Positions 44,344 to 53,926 of a DNA stretch of 64,000 nt are shown here, piece by piece. A program made the translations under genes and the position numbers. Positions within the stretch are counted from its first letter, which is position 1. The number at the start of each line of letters is the position of its first letter. The notes under the pieces were generated by a model. The model did no database searches and was not told where the DNA came from. It saw nothing but the letters and a program-made list of their open reading frames with translations. Origin of the DNA: a bacterium (GTDB lineage: Bacteria > Joyebacterota > Joyebacteria > Joyebacterales > Joyebacteraceae); the NCBI GenBank assembly GCA_025774935.1, contig JALGZK010000001.1, positions 124,001 to 188,000 of the forward strand, given 5' to 3'.

Positions 44344-46554
44344 ATGCAGAACGCAGTGCTGGAGTGGGCGGGACGGGAACTGACGATCGAGACGGGCAGG
44401 CTTGCGAAGCAGGCGCCCGGCTCGGCGCTGGTCCGGTACGGGGACACGATGGTCCTCGCGACCGCCACGTATTCGAAGAGGGAGATCGACAGGGACTTCC
44501 TGCCGCTTTTCGTGGAGTACCGGGAGAAGTTCTACGCCGCCGGGAAGATCCCCGGCGGGTTCTTCAAGCGCGAGGGACGTCCGCAGACCAAAGAGGTTCT
44601 GAGCTCGCGGCTCATCGACCGGCCGGTGCGGCCGCTCCTGCCGGAACACATGCGGAACGAGGTCCAGGTCGTGGTGAACGTTCTCTCCGCGGACGGGGAG
44701 AACGATTCGGACACCCTGGGGATCATCGGCGCGAGCACCGCGCTCATGCTGTCAGGCGTGCCGTTCGACGGGCCGATCGGTGCGGTCAGGATCGGATTGG
44801 TCGAGGGCGAGCTCCTCGTCAACCCGACGTTCGACCAGCTCGAAGCGAGCACGCTCAACCTCGTCGTGGCAGGAACCGACGAGGCGGTCGTCATGACCGA
44901 AGGCGGAGCGCTCGAGCTCTCGGAGGACGACATGCAGCGCGCGCTCGATCTGGCGCACTCCGAGATCCGGAAGGTGGTCGCCGCGCAGAAGGAGCTCATC
45001 TCGCGATGTGAGGTCACGCGGTTCGACGTCCCGCCGAAGACGTACCCGGAGGGTCTCGAGGAGCGCGTGCACTCGATGGTCATCGACAGGATCAAGGAAG
45101 CGATTCTGCCGGGATCGAAGGACGATCGCTACGCGACGATGGACGCCCTCAAGGAAGAGACGAGAGAGGCGCTCGCCGAGGAGTTCCCCGAGTGCGAGGG
45201 AGCGATCGGCGACGTGATCAAGGCGATCGAGAAGCACGAGATGCGGAGCCGCATCCTCGACGAGGGCGTCAGGTCTGACGGGCGCGGTCTCGACGACGTG
45301 CGGCCCATCACGTGCGAGACGTCGGTCCTGCCGCGCACGCACGGCTCGGCCGTGTTCACGCGCGGCCAGACGCAGGCTCTCGCGGTCACGACTCTGGGCT
45401 CGAGCAGCGACGAGCAGAAGATCGACGCCCTGGAGGGGGAGACGTGGAAGAGCTACATGCTCCACTACAACTTCCCGCCCTTCTCGGTCGGAGAGGTGAG
45501 GCCGATCAGAGGTCCCGGGCGGCGCGAGATCGGGCACGGCGCCCTCGCGGAGCGTTCGATCCAGCCCGTCATCCCGACGGAGGACGTCTTCCCGTACACG
45601 ATCAGAATCGTGTCTGACATCCTCGAGTCGAACGGCTCGTCGAGCATGGCGACCGTGTGCGCAGGCTCTCTGGCGCTCATGGACGCCGGCGCGCCCATCA
45701 AGTCCGCGGTGGCGGGAGTGGCGATGGGGCTCGTGAAGGAGGGCGACCGCTATGCCGTCCTGACCGACATCCTCGGGGTCGAGGACCATCTCGGCGACAT
45801 GGACTTCAAGCTGGCCGGGACGAAGAACGGCATCACGGCGTTCCAGCTCGACTCGAAGATCGGCGCCATCCCGACCCAGCTCCTCTCCGAGGCGCTCGCC
45901 AAGGCGAAGGCCGCCCGGCTGCACATCCTCGGTGAGATGGACAGGGCGCTCTCGACGCACCGGGAGCAGCTCTCGGTCTATGCGCCGAAGATCGTCATGA
46001 TCCGGATCCCGACGGAGAAGATCGGCGAGATCATCGGCCCAGGCGGGCGCGTGATCCGGAAGCTCCAGGAGGAGACCGACACGAAGCTCGACGTCGACGA
46101 CGAGGGCATCGTCAAGATCTCCGGCCAGTCGCAGGAGGGAGTCGACAGGGCACGCGAGACGATCGAACTCATGACGAAGGAGCCGGAGATTGGCGAGGTC
46201 TTCGAGGGCGCGGTGAAGAGCATCACGGACTTCGGCGCGTTCATCGAGTTCCTCCCGAACCGGGACGGCCTAGTGCACATCTCCGAGCTCGAGTACCACC
46301 GTGTTCAGAAGGTCGAGGACGTTCTGAAGATGGGGGAGATCGTCAAGGTCAAGGTCATCGGCATCGACGACAACGGCAAGGTCCGCCTCTCCAGGCGCGC
46401 GCTCATGCCGAAGCCCGAGGGCTGGGTGGAGGAGCGCAGGCCCGACCGCGGTTCGCGCGGACCACGTCGTGACGGAAGACCCCGCGGGCGCCCCGGCGGA
46501 CGTTCGGGCGGACGCTCGGACAGCAAGTCGACCGACCGCGCAAGACGGAAGTAG
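44344..46554 (+). CDS. pnp: Polyribonucleotide nucleotidyltransferase (PNPase)
   Basis: Phosphorolytic 3'-to-5' exoribonuclease of 736 residues. Two RNase PH domains are visible: one with RLAKQAPGSALVRYGDTMVLAT and GKIPGGFFKREGRP, the second with SDGRGLDDVRPI and the catalytic DILGVEDHLGDMDFKLAGT. They are followed by a KH domain (IPTEKIGEIIGPGGRVIRKL) and an S1 domain (GAVKSITDFGAFIEFLPNRDGLVHISE). A basic Arg/Gly-rich tail of about 45 residues ends the protein. ATG at 44344 has GGAGG 5 nt upstream; in-frame codons before it have no site. Confidence 0.97.
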   Translation: MQNAVLEWAGRELTIETGRLAKQAPGSALVRYGDTMVLATATYSKREIDRDFLPLFVEYREKFYAAGKIPGGFFKREGRPQTKEVLSSRLIDRPVRPLLPEHMRNEVQVVVNVLSADGENDSDTLGIIGASTALMLSGVPFDGPIGAVRIGLVEGELLVNPTFDQLEASTLNLVVAGTDEAVVMTEGGALELSEDDMQRALDLAHSEIRKVVAAQKELISRCEVTRFDVPPKTYPEGLEERVHSMVIDRIKEAILPGSKDDRYATMDALKEETREALAEEFPECEGAIGDVIKAIEKHEMRSRILDEGVRSDGRGLDDVRPITCETSVLPRTHGSAVFTRGQTQALAVTTLGSSSDEQKIDALEGETWKSYMLHYNFPPFSVGEVRPIRGPGRREIGHGALAERSIQPVIPTEDVFPYTIRIVSDILESNGSSSMATVCAGSLALMDAGAPIKSAVAGVAMGLVKEGDRYAVLTDILGVEDHLGDMDFKLAGTKNGITAFQLDSKIGAIPTQLLSEALAKAKAARLHILGEMDRALSTHREQLSVYAPKIVMIRIPTEKIGEIIGPGGRVIRKLQEETDTKLDVDDEGIVKISGQSQEGVDRARETIELMTKEPEIGEVFEGAVKSITDFGAFIEFLPNRDGLVHISELEYHRVQKVEDVLKMGEIVKVKVIGIDDNGKVRLSRRALMPKPEGWVEERRPDRGSRGPRRDGRPRGRPGGRSGGRSDSKSTDRARRK

Positions 46555-46628
46555 GACCGGAAGGCGCGTAGCGACCGCCCTCCTTCGACGCGACGGACCG
46601 TCCTCAGAGACCCTCCGGGGAGCGCGGG

Positions 46629-47123
46629 ATGGATCGAGTCGAGATCGAGATCAGCAGACTGCCGGGAGCGGAGGACATCCCGCTCCCGCGTTACATGAGC
46701 GACGGGGCGTCAGGCATGGACCTGTGCGCCGCAGTCGAGTCGCCGACCGTCGTCGAGCCGGGCCGGATCGGGCTCGTGCCGACGGGGCTCACGATCGCCG
46801 TACCCGAGGGCTTCGAAGCCCAGGTCCGCTCCAGGAGCGGACTTGCCCTCCGGTGCGGCGTCTTCGTGCTCAACAGCCCCGGTACCATCGACTCCGACTA
46901 CCGCGGCGAGGTGCGTGTCATCCTCGCGAACCTGGGGAGCGAGCCCTTCCGCATCGAGCGCGGCGACCGGATCGCGCAGCTCGTAGTAGCCCGGGTGTCG
47001 CGGGTCGAATGGGCGGAGGCTGAGGTCCTTGCGACGACCGACCGCCAGGCCGGCGGATTCGGCCACACCGGCGGCCACAGCGGTGGCGGGGGCGGTAGCG
47101 GCGGCGACGGCGCCGGGCACTGA
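46629..47123 (+). CDS. dut: Deoxyuridine 5'-triphosphate nucleotidohydrolase (dUTPase)
   Basis: Homotrimeric dUTPase of 164 residues that removes dUTP. All five motifs are present: SDGASGMDLCA, RSRSGLALR, GTIDSDYRGEV, ERGDRIAQLVV, and the C-terminal GGFGHTGG that closes over the active site. After motif V the sequence continues with about 20 residues of Gly, Ser, His and Asp, absent from typical members. ATG at 46629 is 74 nt after pnp; the M16 peptidase often found between them is not here. Confidence 0.96.
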   Translation: MDRVEIEISRLPGAEDIPLPRYMSDGASGMDLCAAVESPTVVEPGRIGLVPTGLTIAVPEGFEAQVRSRSGLALRCGVFVLNSPGTIDSDYRGEVRVILANLGSEPFRIERGDRIAQLVVARVSRVEWAEAEVLATTDRQAGGFGHTGGHSGGGGGSGGDGAGH

Positions 47124-47136
47124 CCGGGGAGCGGCC

Positions 47137-48093
47137 ATGACGAACCCAGGGGCCCCGCAGTCGAGGCTTCGGCCCTTCGACTTCGTGTTCGTGCTGCGCC
47201 CAGCCACGATCGTCCCGCTCTGGATCTTCTTCGTCGCGGGAACGCGCCTGGCGGCCGCGAGATCGGGAGTAGAGCTCCCGCTGCTTTACCCACCCCGTGA
47301 CGTGGTCCTCGGACTCCTCTCGATGACGGCCCTCCTCGCAGGGGGCTACCTCCTCAATCAGATCCGCGACATCGAGACCGACCGGAGGAACAAGAAGCTC
47401 TTCTTCCTCCCGCGGGGCCTCATCTCATTGCGAGCCGCGTGGACCGAGCTCGCGGTTCTCTGGCTCCTGGCAGTGCTTCTCGCGGTCCCGCTCGCGCCCG
47501 AGTTCGGGTGGGCGCTCGGGGCCGCGTTCCTTCTCGCGCTGACCTACTCCGCGCCGCCGGTCTCGGCCAAGGCGCGCACTCCGCTCGACCTCATCTGGAA
47601 CGGGCTCGGGTTCGGAGCGGTCGCCGTCGTGGCGGGCTGGGCGACGGTGGCGCCCCTCTCGGGCGAGGTGGCTCTCCCGGCGCTCTCGTACACCCTGGCG
47701 GTCGCCGGGATCACCGCCTCGACCACGATCCCGGACATCCCGGGAGACGCGGCGCTCGGGCTCAGGACCACGGGAGCGGTCCTCGGAGTGGGGAGGACGA
47801 GCCTCCTGGGGGTGGTCCTGCTCGCCGCGGCCGCGCTCGCGGGGGCGATCGCCAAGGACCTCCTTGGCCTCTTCGGTCCGGTTGTGTCGCTCCCGCTCCT
47901 CCTGCGGGCGCACCGGACAGGCAGCCGCGCGCACAGGGTGGCCGCCAACCAGATCGCGGTCGCCGTCTTCGGACTCATCGTAGGGGCTCGCGCACCGTAC
48001 CTCCTCGTGCTCGTCGCGGCCGTCGTGCTCCTCTCAAGGGCGTATTACCTAGCACGGTTCGGTATTACCTACCCGGGCCCCGGAACTCCCTGA
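47137..48093 (+). CDS. UbiA-family membrane prenyltransferase
   Basis: A 318-residue inner-membrane protein with about eight or nine helices. The first Asp-rich motif is LLNQIRDIETDRRNKKL and the second TIPDIPGDAALGLRT, which bind Mg-prenyl diphosphate in UbiA enzymes. The aromatic acceptor is unknown: candidates are quinone, heme O or other lipid pathways, and no pathway neighbour is present. ATG at 47137 has GGGGAGC upstream and follows dut by 13 nt. Confidence 0.88.
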   Translation: MTNPGAPQSRLRPFDFVFVLRPATIVPLWIFFVAGTRLAAARSGVELPLLYPPRDVVLGLLSMTALLAGGYLLNQIRDIETDRRNKKLFFLPRGLISLRAAWTELAVLWLLAVLLAVPLAPEFGWALGAAFLLALTYSAPPVSAKARTPLDLIWNGLGFGAVAVVAGWATVAPLSGEVALPALSYTLAVAGITASTTIPDIPGDAALGLRTTGAVLGVGRTSLLGVVLLAAAALAGAIAKDLLGLFGPVVSLPLLLRAHRTGSRAHRVAANQIAVAVFGLIVGARAPYLLVLVAAVVLLSRAYYLARFGITYPGPGTP

Positions 48094-48152
48094 AACGGCC
48101 TCAGAACGCCGAAACACCCCAGGCACACCGCTTGCTGATTCCGGCTTTTCCG

Positions 48153-48181
48153 TTGACAGGCGTCGAGAGGCGTCCTTATCC
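48153..48181 (+). promoter_or_regulatory. Promoter for the K+ uptake genes
   Basis: TTGACA (48153-48158), 17-nt spacer, TTATCC (48176-48181), followed by about 95 nt before the trkH start. Confidence 0.55.
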
Positions 48182-48277
48182 TCGCGGCAACGTCGACCGC
48201 CCGGGTAGGGGACGCGGGCCGACCCGCCCTCCTGAGAGTCCCCGAGCGGTCGACCCGCTTGATGGCGGAGGAGTTGG

Positions 48278-50029
48278 ATGGACAGAGAGAGGATCCTCGC
48301 CTGGTTGTCGAGAGCTATGTTCGGGGTCGCCGCGGTCGCCGTGGCCTCGCTCGTGCTCGAGTACGGCTTCTACCTCACGCCGGCCCAGGAGAGGCTCGTT
48401 CACCTGATCGACCTGGTCGTCGTGGTCGTCTTCGTCCTCGACGGGCTCATCCGCTTCGGGCTCTCCCGGAAGCGGCTCGCCTACGTGCGCGCCAGGTGGC
48501 CCGGGCTCGTGATCCTGGGGCTCATCCTGGTGCAGCTCTTCCTCGTGGCTCACCTCTCGGGCCGCGGCTGGCTCCCGGCGTTCCTCGAGTCCCGGAGCGT
48601 CCTGTCGCTCACGAAGGGCTACATCATCGTCCTCCAGGTCTACCTGGTCGTCCTCATCCTTGGGCAGGCGGTCAAGGCGAACCGGCGCGTGGCGTCCTTC
48701 CGGATCCACCCCGCCCGGACGGTCATGTTCTCGTTCCTGCTCATCATCTTCGCCGGCTTCCTGCTCCTCCTGACGCCCAAGGCGACGGCGGGCGGGGACA
48801 TCGACGTGGTCGACGCGCTCTTCTCGGCGACCTCTGCGGTCTGCGTCACGGGCCTCGTCGTGGTCGACACAGGGAGGTACTTCACGGCCTTCGGACAGGG
48901 GATCATCCTCACGCTGATCCAGATCGGTGGCCTCGGGCTCATCACGCTCACGGCCTTCTTCGCGCTCATGATCAGGCGCGGCCTCGGAGTGAGGGAGAGC
49001 CTGGTGCTGCGCGGGGTCATGACGTTCGAGACAGTGGGCCGCCTTGGGCGGACGCTCGGGTACATGATCGGCTTCACGTTCGCGATGGAAGCGCTGGGGG
49101 CACTCCTGCTCTTCACGCAGACGCGCCTCGACTTCGCACGGGCCGGAGAGGCCGTGTGGAAGTCCGTCTTCCACGCGATCTCCGCCTACTGCAACGCTGG
49201 GTTCTCGCTCTACTCGACGAGCTTCGAGCGATACTCGTCACACGTCCCGGTGAACCTCATCATGACGTCGCTGATAGTGATAGGCGGCCTCGGCTTCCCG
49301 GTCATCATGAACGTCCTCGGGAGACGCGTGCTCGTAGCGCGACCGGGGGCCGCAGTGTCCCGCTGGTCGCTTCACTCGAAGCTGGTGCTGACGACGACCG
49401 TCGCGCTCCTCGTGGTCGGGACGATAGCGTTCCTGGGCCTGGAGTGGGACGGCATCCTCGCGGGGAAGCCGTTGGGCGACAAGGTCATGACGTCCTACTT
49501 CGCCTCAGTCACGGCGAGGACGGCCGGGTTCAACACTGTCCGGACTTCGGCGCTCGCGCTGCCGACGCTCTTCCTGCTCGCCGCCATGATGTTCATCGGG
49601 GGTTCTCCCGGCGGGACGGCCGGGGGTGTGAAGACGTCGACCTTCGCGCTGGTGCTGATGTCGATCCGCTCGATGATAGGCAGGGTGGGCCGCGTCGAGC
49701 TCTTCGGTCGGCGCGTGCCCCGGTGGATAGTGGCCGAAGCGCTCCTCGTCGTCTCGATGGGAATCCTCGTCGTGAGCGCGGGTATCTTCGTGCTCCTCAT
49801 CGTCGAGGATTTGTCTATGAGCGACGTTCTGTTTGAGGTAACCTCGGCGTTCGGGACGGTCGGGCTCTCTACCGGCATCACGGCGACGCTGTCGCCGGTG
49901 GGGAAGATCGTCCTCATGATTATCATGCTCACGGGACGAATCGGTCCGCTGACACTTGCGCTCGCGCTCGGCCAGCGACCCGAGCCGCCCGACTACGATT
50001 ACCCGGAGGAGAGGGTGGTCATCGGGTAG
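48278..50029 (+). CDS. trkH: TrkH/KtrB-family potassium transporter with extra N-terminal membrane domain
   Basis: A 583-residue K+ channel-like subunit. The four pore loops of the family are visible: SATSAVCVTGLVV, HAISAYCNAGFSL, ASVTARTAGFNTV and EVTSAFGTVGLSTG. About 150 residues precede the first pore unit and add several membrane helices, including LIDLVVVVVFVLDGLIRFGLSRKRLAYVRARW, which resembles an ion-channel voltage-sensor-like helix pair. The ATG has GGAGGAG upstream. It pairs with the TrkA-type gating subunit encoded 62 nt downstream. Confidence 0.93.
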   Translation: MDRERILAWLSRAMFGVAAVAVASLVLEYGFYLTPAQERLVHLIDLVVVVVFVLDGLIRFGLSRKRLAYVRARWPGLVILGLILVQLFLVAHLSGRGWLPAFLESRSVLSLTKGYIIVLQVYLVVLILGQAVKANRRVASFRIHPARTVMFSFLLIIFAGFLLLLTPKATAGGDIDVVDALFSATSAVCVTGLVVVDTGRYFTAFGQGIILTLIQIGGLGLITLTAFFALMIRRGLGVRESLVLRGVMTFETVGRLGRTLGYMIGFTFAMEALGALLLFTQTRLDFARAGEAVWKSVFHAISAYCNAGFSLYSTSFERYSSHVPVNLIMTSLIVIGGLGFPVIMNVLGRRVLVARPGAAVSRWSLHSKLVLTTTVALLVVGTIAFLGLEWDGILAGKPLGDKVMTSYFASVTARTAGFNTVRTSALALPTLFLLAAMMFIGGSPGGTAGGVKTSTFALVLMSIRSMIGRVGRVELFGRRVPRWIVAEALLVVSMGILVVSAGIFVLLIVEDLSMSDVLFEVTSAFGTVGLSTGITATLSPVGKIVLMIIMLTGRIGPLTLALALGQRPEPPDYDYPEERVVIG

Positions 50030-50091
50030 CGGTCCCAGGGAAGGCGAACGTGGCCGGTGCGGGTCACGCCGACGCCTGACGGAGGTCTTCC

Positions 50092-50766
50092 ATGAAGCGG
50101 TTCGCAGTGGTCGGTCTGGGACGCCTGGGCCGCACGGTGGCCCGCGAGCTGGCGGGCAGGGGCTTCGAGGTGATCGCCATCGACGTCGACCAGGGGCTGG
50201 TTCAGTCGATCGCGGAGGAGGTCGCGCTGGCGATAAGGCTCGACTCCACGAACCGCGAAGCTCTCCTGAAGCAGGGCGTGGACAAGGTGGACGCCGCGCT
50301 CGTGGCGATCGGGGAGAACTTCCAGGCGGCAGTGCTGACGACCTCCATCCTCAAGGAGTTCGGGATCCCGCGAGTGATCTCGCGAGCGGTCACCGAGGAG
50401 GAGGCGAGAGTCCTCAAGCTCGTCCACGCGGACGAGGTGATCCTCGTCGAGGAGATGGTCGCCAAACGGCTGGCCCAGCAGATGATGACCCCGAGCCTCG
50501 TCGACATCGTCGAGCTCTCGCCAGGGATGAGTCTCGCCCGGATTGAGACATCCGAAGAGATGTGGGGGAAGACCCTGGCGTCGATCAAGTTCCGCCAGCG
50601 GTACGGGCTGAACGTCGTGGCGGTGATCAAGCCCGAGTGTGAGACGCGGTCGTGTCCGGCGACGCTTCTGCCCGACCCCGAGGCAGTCCTCGAGGAGGGC
50701 GACGTCCTGCTCGTCGACGGACCGGACGAGGCGATCGAGCGACTGGCCGCCTCAGAGGAGGCGTGA
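50092..50766 (+). CDS. ktrA: TrkA/KtrA-type potassium channel regulatory subunit
   Basis: A 224-residue cytoplasmic protein with an N-terminal RCK nucleotide-binding domain ([17 protein letters not shown]) and a C-terminal RCK_C domain ([21 protein letters not shown]). A single RCK unit with RCK_C corresponds to KtrA rather than the duplicated E. coli TrkA. It gates the adjacent TrkH-type channel in response to nucleotides. Confidence 0.93.
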   Translation: MKRFAVVGLGRLGRTVARELAGRGFEVIAIDVDQGLVQSIAEEVALAIRLDSTNREALLKQGVDKVDAALVAIGENFQAAVLTTSILKEFGIPRVISRAVTEEEARVLKLVHADEVILVEEMVAKRLAQQMMTPSLVDIVELSPGMSLARIETSEEMWGKTLASIKFRQRYGLNVVAVIKPECETRSCPATLLPDPEAVLEEGDVLLVDGPDEAIERLAASEEA

Positions 50767-50803
50767 GGGACCCGGAGCGCCCTTCGTGGCGTCGGAGGCG
50801 GAA

Positions 50804-52099
50804 TTGAGGGAACGCTACTACATCGAGGAGATCGGCCGGCACGTCGATCGTGAGGTCACCCTCGAGGGATGGCTCGCCGGGAAGCGCTCGAGCGGGAAGA
50901 TCCTCTTCCTGCAGCTGCGCGACGGCACAGGGTTCATCCAGTGCGTCGCGAGCCGTGCCGACGTCGGCGACGAGACCTTCGCCGCGGCGGACGAGCTCTC
51001 GATCGAGTCCTCGCTCCGCGTGACGGGGACGGTGCACGCCGACGCCCGAGCCCCGAGCGGGTACGAGCTGTCCGTCGCGGGCATCGAGATCGTCCACGCC
51101 GCGGACGAGTACCCGATCTCTCGGAAGGAGCACGGGACGGCGTTCCTCATGGACAACCGGCACCTGTGGATCCGTTCCTCGCGCCAGTTCGCCATCCTCC
51201 GCATTCGCGCCGCGGTCATCGTGGCCGCCCGACGCTACTTCGACTCGCGCGGATACACGCTCGTCGACACGCCGATACTGACGCCGAATGCCGTCGAGGG
51301 GACGACCACGCTCTTCGAGACGAAGTACTTCGACGAGAGCGCGTATCTCACGCAGAGCGGTCAGCTCTACAACGAGGCGACGGCGATGGCGCTCGGGAAG
51401 GTCTACTGCTTCGGTCCCGCACTCCGCGCCGAGAAGAGCAAGACCCGGCGTCATCTGATCGAGTTCTGGCAGATCGAGCCCGAGATCGCGTACGCCGATC
51501 TGGAAGACATCATGGACATTCAGGAGGAGCTCGTCGCCGAGCTCATTCGCCACGTGCTTGAGACGCGTGCTCCCGAGCTCGCGATCCTCGAGCGCGACAC
51601 CGAGGCGCTCGCGAAGGCCGCGCCGCCGTTCCCGCGGCTCTCGTACACGGAAGCCGTCAAGCGCCTGAACGAGGCCGGTCACGCGTTCGAGTGGGGCGAG
51701 GACTTCGGGGCCGAGGACGAGACGGTCCTGTCGAAGCTGTTCGAGACACCGATCCTCGTGCACCGCTACCCCAGGATGGTGAAGCCGTTCTACATGGAAG
51801 ACGACCCGGACGACGAGTCCGTCACGCTGTCGGTCGACATGCTAGCGCCCGAGGGCTACGGCGAGATCGTCGGCGGCGGACAGCGAGCGATGGACGCGGA
51901 GCGGCTCGAGAGAAGGATGCGGGAAGAGGGAATGCCGGTCGACGAGTACCAGTGGTACCTCGACCTCAGACGGTTCGGCTCCGTGCCGCACGGCGGGTTC
52001 GGCATGGGCATCGAGAGGTTCGTCACGTGGGTGTGCGGCCTTCCGCACATCCGGGAGACGATCGCCTTTCCGAGGATGCTGTCGAGGCTCCGGCCCTGA
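50804..52099 (+). CDS. asnS: Asparaginyl-tRNA synthetase
   Basis: Class IIb aminoacyl-tRNA synthetase of 431 residues. It has an N-terminal OB anticodon-binding domain ([31 protein letters not shown]), class II motif 2 ([26 protein letters not shown]) and motif 3 ([17 protein letters not shown]). The AEKS-RHLIEFW pattern distinguishes it from AspRS. I choose TTG at 50804 because GGAGG is 6 nt upstream. GTG at 50786, with GGAG 9 nt upstream, is an alternative adding 6 residues. Confidence 0.92.
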   Translation: MRERYYIEEIGRHVDREVTLEGWLAGKRSSGKILFLQLRDGTGFIQCVASRADVGDETFAAADELSIESSLRVTGTVHADARAPSGYELSVAGIEIVHAADEYPISRKEHGTAFLMDNRHLWIRSSRQFAILRIRAAVIVAARRYFDSRGYTLVDTPILTPNAVEGTTTLFETKYFDESAYLTQSGQLYNEATAMALGKVYCFGPALRAEKSKTRRHLIEFWQIEPEIAYADLEDIMDIQEELVAELIRHVLETRAPELAILERDTEALAKAAPPFPRLSYTEAVKRLNEAGHAFEWGEDFGAEDETVLSKLFETPILVHRYPRMVKPFYMEDDPDDESVTLSVDMLAPEGYGEIVGGGQRAMDAERLERRMREEGMPVDEYQWYLDLRRFGSVPHGGFGMGIERFVTWVCGLPHIRETIAFPRMLSRLRP

Positions 52100-52149
52100 C
52101 AACCGGTCCCGCCGGTCGAGGCGGTTCTAGGGACGACAGGCACAGAGAC

Positions 52150-52175
52150 AGCGCCCCGACTCCGGCCGGGGCGCT
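52150..52175. terminator. Terminator between asnS and glnA (convergent)
   Basis: A 9-bp stem AGCGCCCCG/CGGGGCGCT with an 8-nt loop, between the convergent ends of the two genes, followed by TCGTGTT on the plus strand. Confidence 0.7.
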
Positions 52176-52208
52176 TCGTGTTGTACCGGGGTCGCTCGCG
52201 CCGCGGGA

Positions 52209-53669
52209 TCAGCAGTCGAAGTAGAGCGCGTACTCCGTCGGGTGCGGCCGGCCGGCGACGATCTCGGCCTCGCGGGTCTTCAGCCGGACCCAGGTCTCGA
52301 CGAACTCCGCCGGGAAGATACCGGAGTCGGAGAGGAAAGCCCCGCCCTTCCGGAGCTCGTGAAGCGCCTCGTCGAGCGAAGCCGGGAGGGGGATGAGCTT
52401 CCTGCCCGGGTCGCGTTCGTCGAGGTTGCCCTCGAAGGGTCCGAAGCCTTCGTCCCTCGGGTCGATGCCGCGCTCCATGCCGTCGAGCCCGGCCGCGATG
52501 AGCGCCGACATCACGAGGTAGGGATTGCAGGTGGCGTCGGCAGGCCTGAACTCGGCGGACTTCATCTCGGGCTCCGTCGCGTACTTGGGGATACGAATCG
52601 CGGCGCTCCTGTCCCCGGCGGAGAACGAGAGCGCGACCGGCGCCTCGTACCCGGGCCTGAGGCGCCGGTACGAGTTCGTGCTGGGCGAGGTGACGGCGGC
52701 GAGCGCCCGTCCGTGGGACAGGATGCCGCCCAGGAACGAGAGAGCCTTACAGGAGAGCCCCGCGCAGCCGTCGTCTCCGTGGAGGAGCGGCTGGCCGTCC
52801 TTGACGAGCCGGATGTGTAGGTGGAGGCCACTTCCGGCCTGGTCAGCGATAGGCTTGGGCATGAAGGTGGCGGCGACGCCCCACTCGGCGGCCGTGTTCC
52901 TCACGATGTACTTCCCGAGCATCAGGTGGTCCGCCGCGAGCAGGAGCGGCTCGGGGTGGACCTCGATCTCCTGCTGTCCCGGTCGTCCGTTCTCGTGGTG
53001 GTGGTACTTCACGGGGATCCCCGCTTCGAGCATGCGCGTCGAGATCTCGTTCCTCAGATCGAAGTAGCGGTCCGACGGCGGGACTGCCTGATAGCCCCCC
53101 TCGGGGCGGATCCTGTAGGCGAGCTCCTCGTCCCGCTCCTCGGTCGCCGGCCAGCCCGCCTCGTGCGACGCGACGTCGTAGAACGACCCGCTCGGCGTGT
53201 CGTCGTAGTCGACGGCGGCGAAGATGTAGAACTCCAGCTCCGGGCTCCAGAGACTGACGTCTGCGTGCCCCGAAGAGCTGAGGACCGCCTCCGCGTTCCG
53301 GGCGATCGTCCTGGGATCGAGGCGGAAGAGCTCCTTGGTGTCGGCCTCGCCCGCGGAGGCGATCAGCGAGACGACGGTGTGATCTCCGTAGTCGTCTACG
53401 AGCGCGGTAGTCGGGTCGGGGAGAAGCACCATGTCGCCCCTCTCGACCGACTTGAAACCTGAGACGCTGGAGCCGTCGAAGCCGACCCCGCTCTCGAAGA
53501 GCCTCGCGTGGAACGCGGTCGCCGGGATCGTAACGTGGTGCCACCTGCCGAGCAGGTCGGCGAACCTGAGGTTGATGAAGTCGACTTCGGCGTCGAGCGC
53601 GATCGCGACGAACTCGTCACCGGTTGCCGTCTCGCGGAGCCTCGTCGAGAGTTCGAGGTGCTGATGCAT
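52209..53669 (-). CDS. glnA: Glutamine synthetase type I
   Basis: Joins ammonia and glutamate with ATP. The 486 residues show the GSI pattern: GVGFDGSSVSGF, SPELEFYIF, EGGYQAVPPSDRYFDLRNE, VKYHHHENGRPGQQEIEV, ATFMPKPIADQAGSGLHLHI and RRLRPGYEAPV. The site that carries the adenylylated tyrosine in GSI-beta (NLY...) reads EGNLDERDPG here, so that tyrosine is absent. ATG at 53667-53669 has GGAGGA upstream on the minus strand; the frame is open further upstream without conservation. The gene stands alone, without glnB, nifA or ntr genes nearby. Confidence 0.96.
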   Translation of the reverse strand: MHQHLELSTRLRETATGDEFVAIALDAEVDFINLRFADLLGRWHHVTIPATAFHARLFESGVGFDGSSVSGFKSVERGDMVLLPDPTTALVDDYGDHTVVSLIASAGEADTKELFRLDPRTIARNAEAVLSSSGHADVSLWSPELEFYIFAAVDYDDTPSGSFYDVASHEAGWPATEERDEELAYRIRPEGGYQAVPPSDRYFDLRNEISTRMLEAGIPVKYHHHENGRPGQQEIEVHPEPLLLAADHLMLGKYIVRNTAAEWGVAATFMPKPIADQAGSGLHLHIRLVKDGQPLLHGDDGCAGLSCKALSFLGGILSHGRALAAVTSPSTNSYRRLRPGYEAPVALSFSAGDRSAAIRIPKYATEPEMKSAEFRPADATCNPYLVMSALIAAGLDGMERGIDPRDEGFGPFEGNLDERDPGRKLIPLPASLDEALHELRKGGAFLSDSGIFPAEFVETWVRLKTREAEIVAGRPHPTEYALYFDC

Positions 53670-53792
53670 CCGTTGGTCCTCCGTGGGATCGTGTGAGTCT
53701 CGGGAGAAAAAGGGCGTGACCCGTCCGGTCCCGCCCTCGATGCGTCGGCCGACATGGGCTCCCGTGCCCTCGTCCGCGATTCCGTCACGTCG

Positions 53793-53821
53793 ATTGTAGC
53801 GTCCGGACGGTCCCCGGTCAA
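53793..53821 (-). promoter_or_regulatory. Sigma-70 promoter for glnA
   Basis: On the minus strand TTGACC (53816-53821), 17-nt spacer, TACAAT (53793-53798), about 120 nt before the start codon. No sigma-54 GG...GC element was seen in the region. Confidence 0.65.
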
Positions 53822-53861
53822 TCGGTCGGTCCGCACAAGGCCGGTCCGGCACCACGTGCGA

Positions 53862-53891
53862 GGGGGCCCGGGACGTCTGTCCCGGGCCCCC
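53862..53891 (-). terminator. Terminator downstream of the selenoprotein gene
   Basis: A perfect 13-bp stem GGGGGCCCGGGAC/GTCCCGGGCCCCC with loop GTCT lies 35 nt beyond the stop codon of the minus-strand gene at 53927. Confidence 0.75.
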
Positions 53892-53926
53892 TTCTCAGGC
53901 GGAAGCGCCTGGCTCTTCGTACTACG

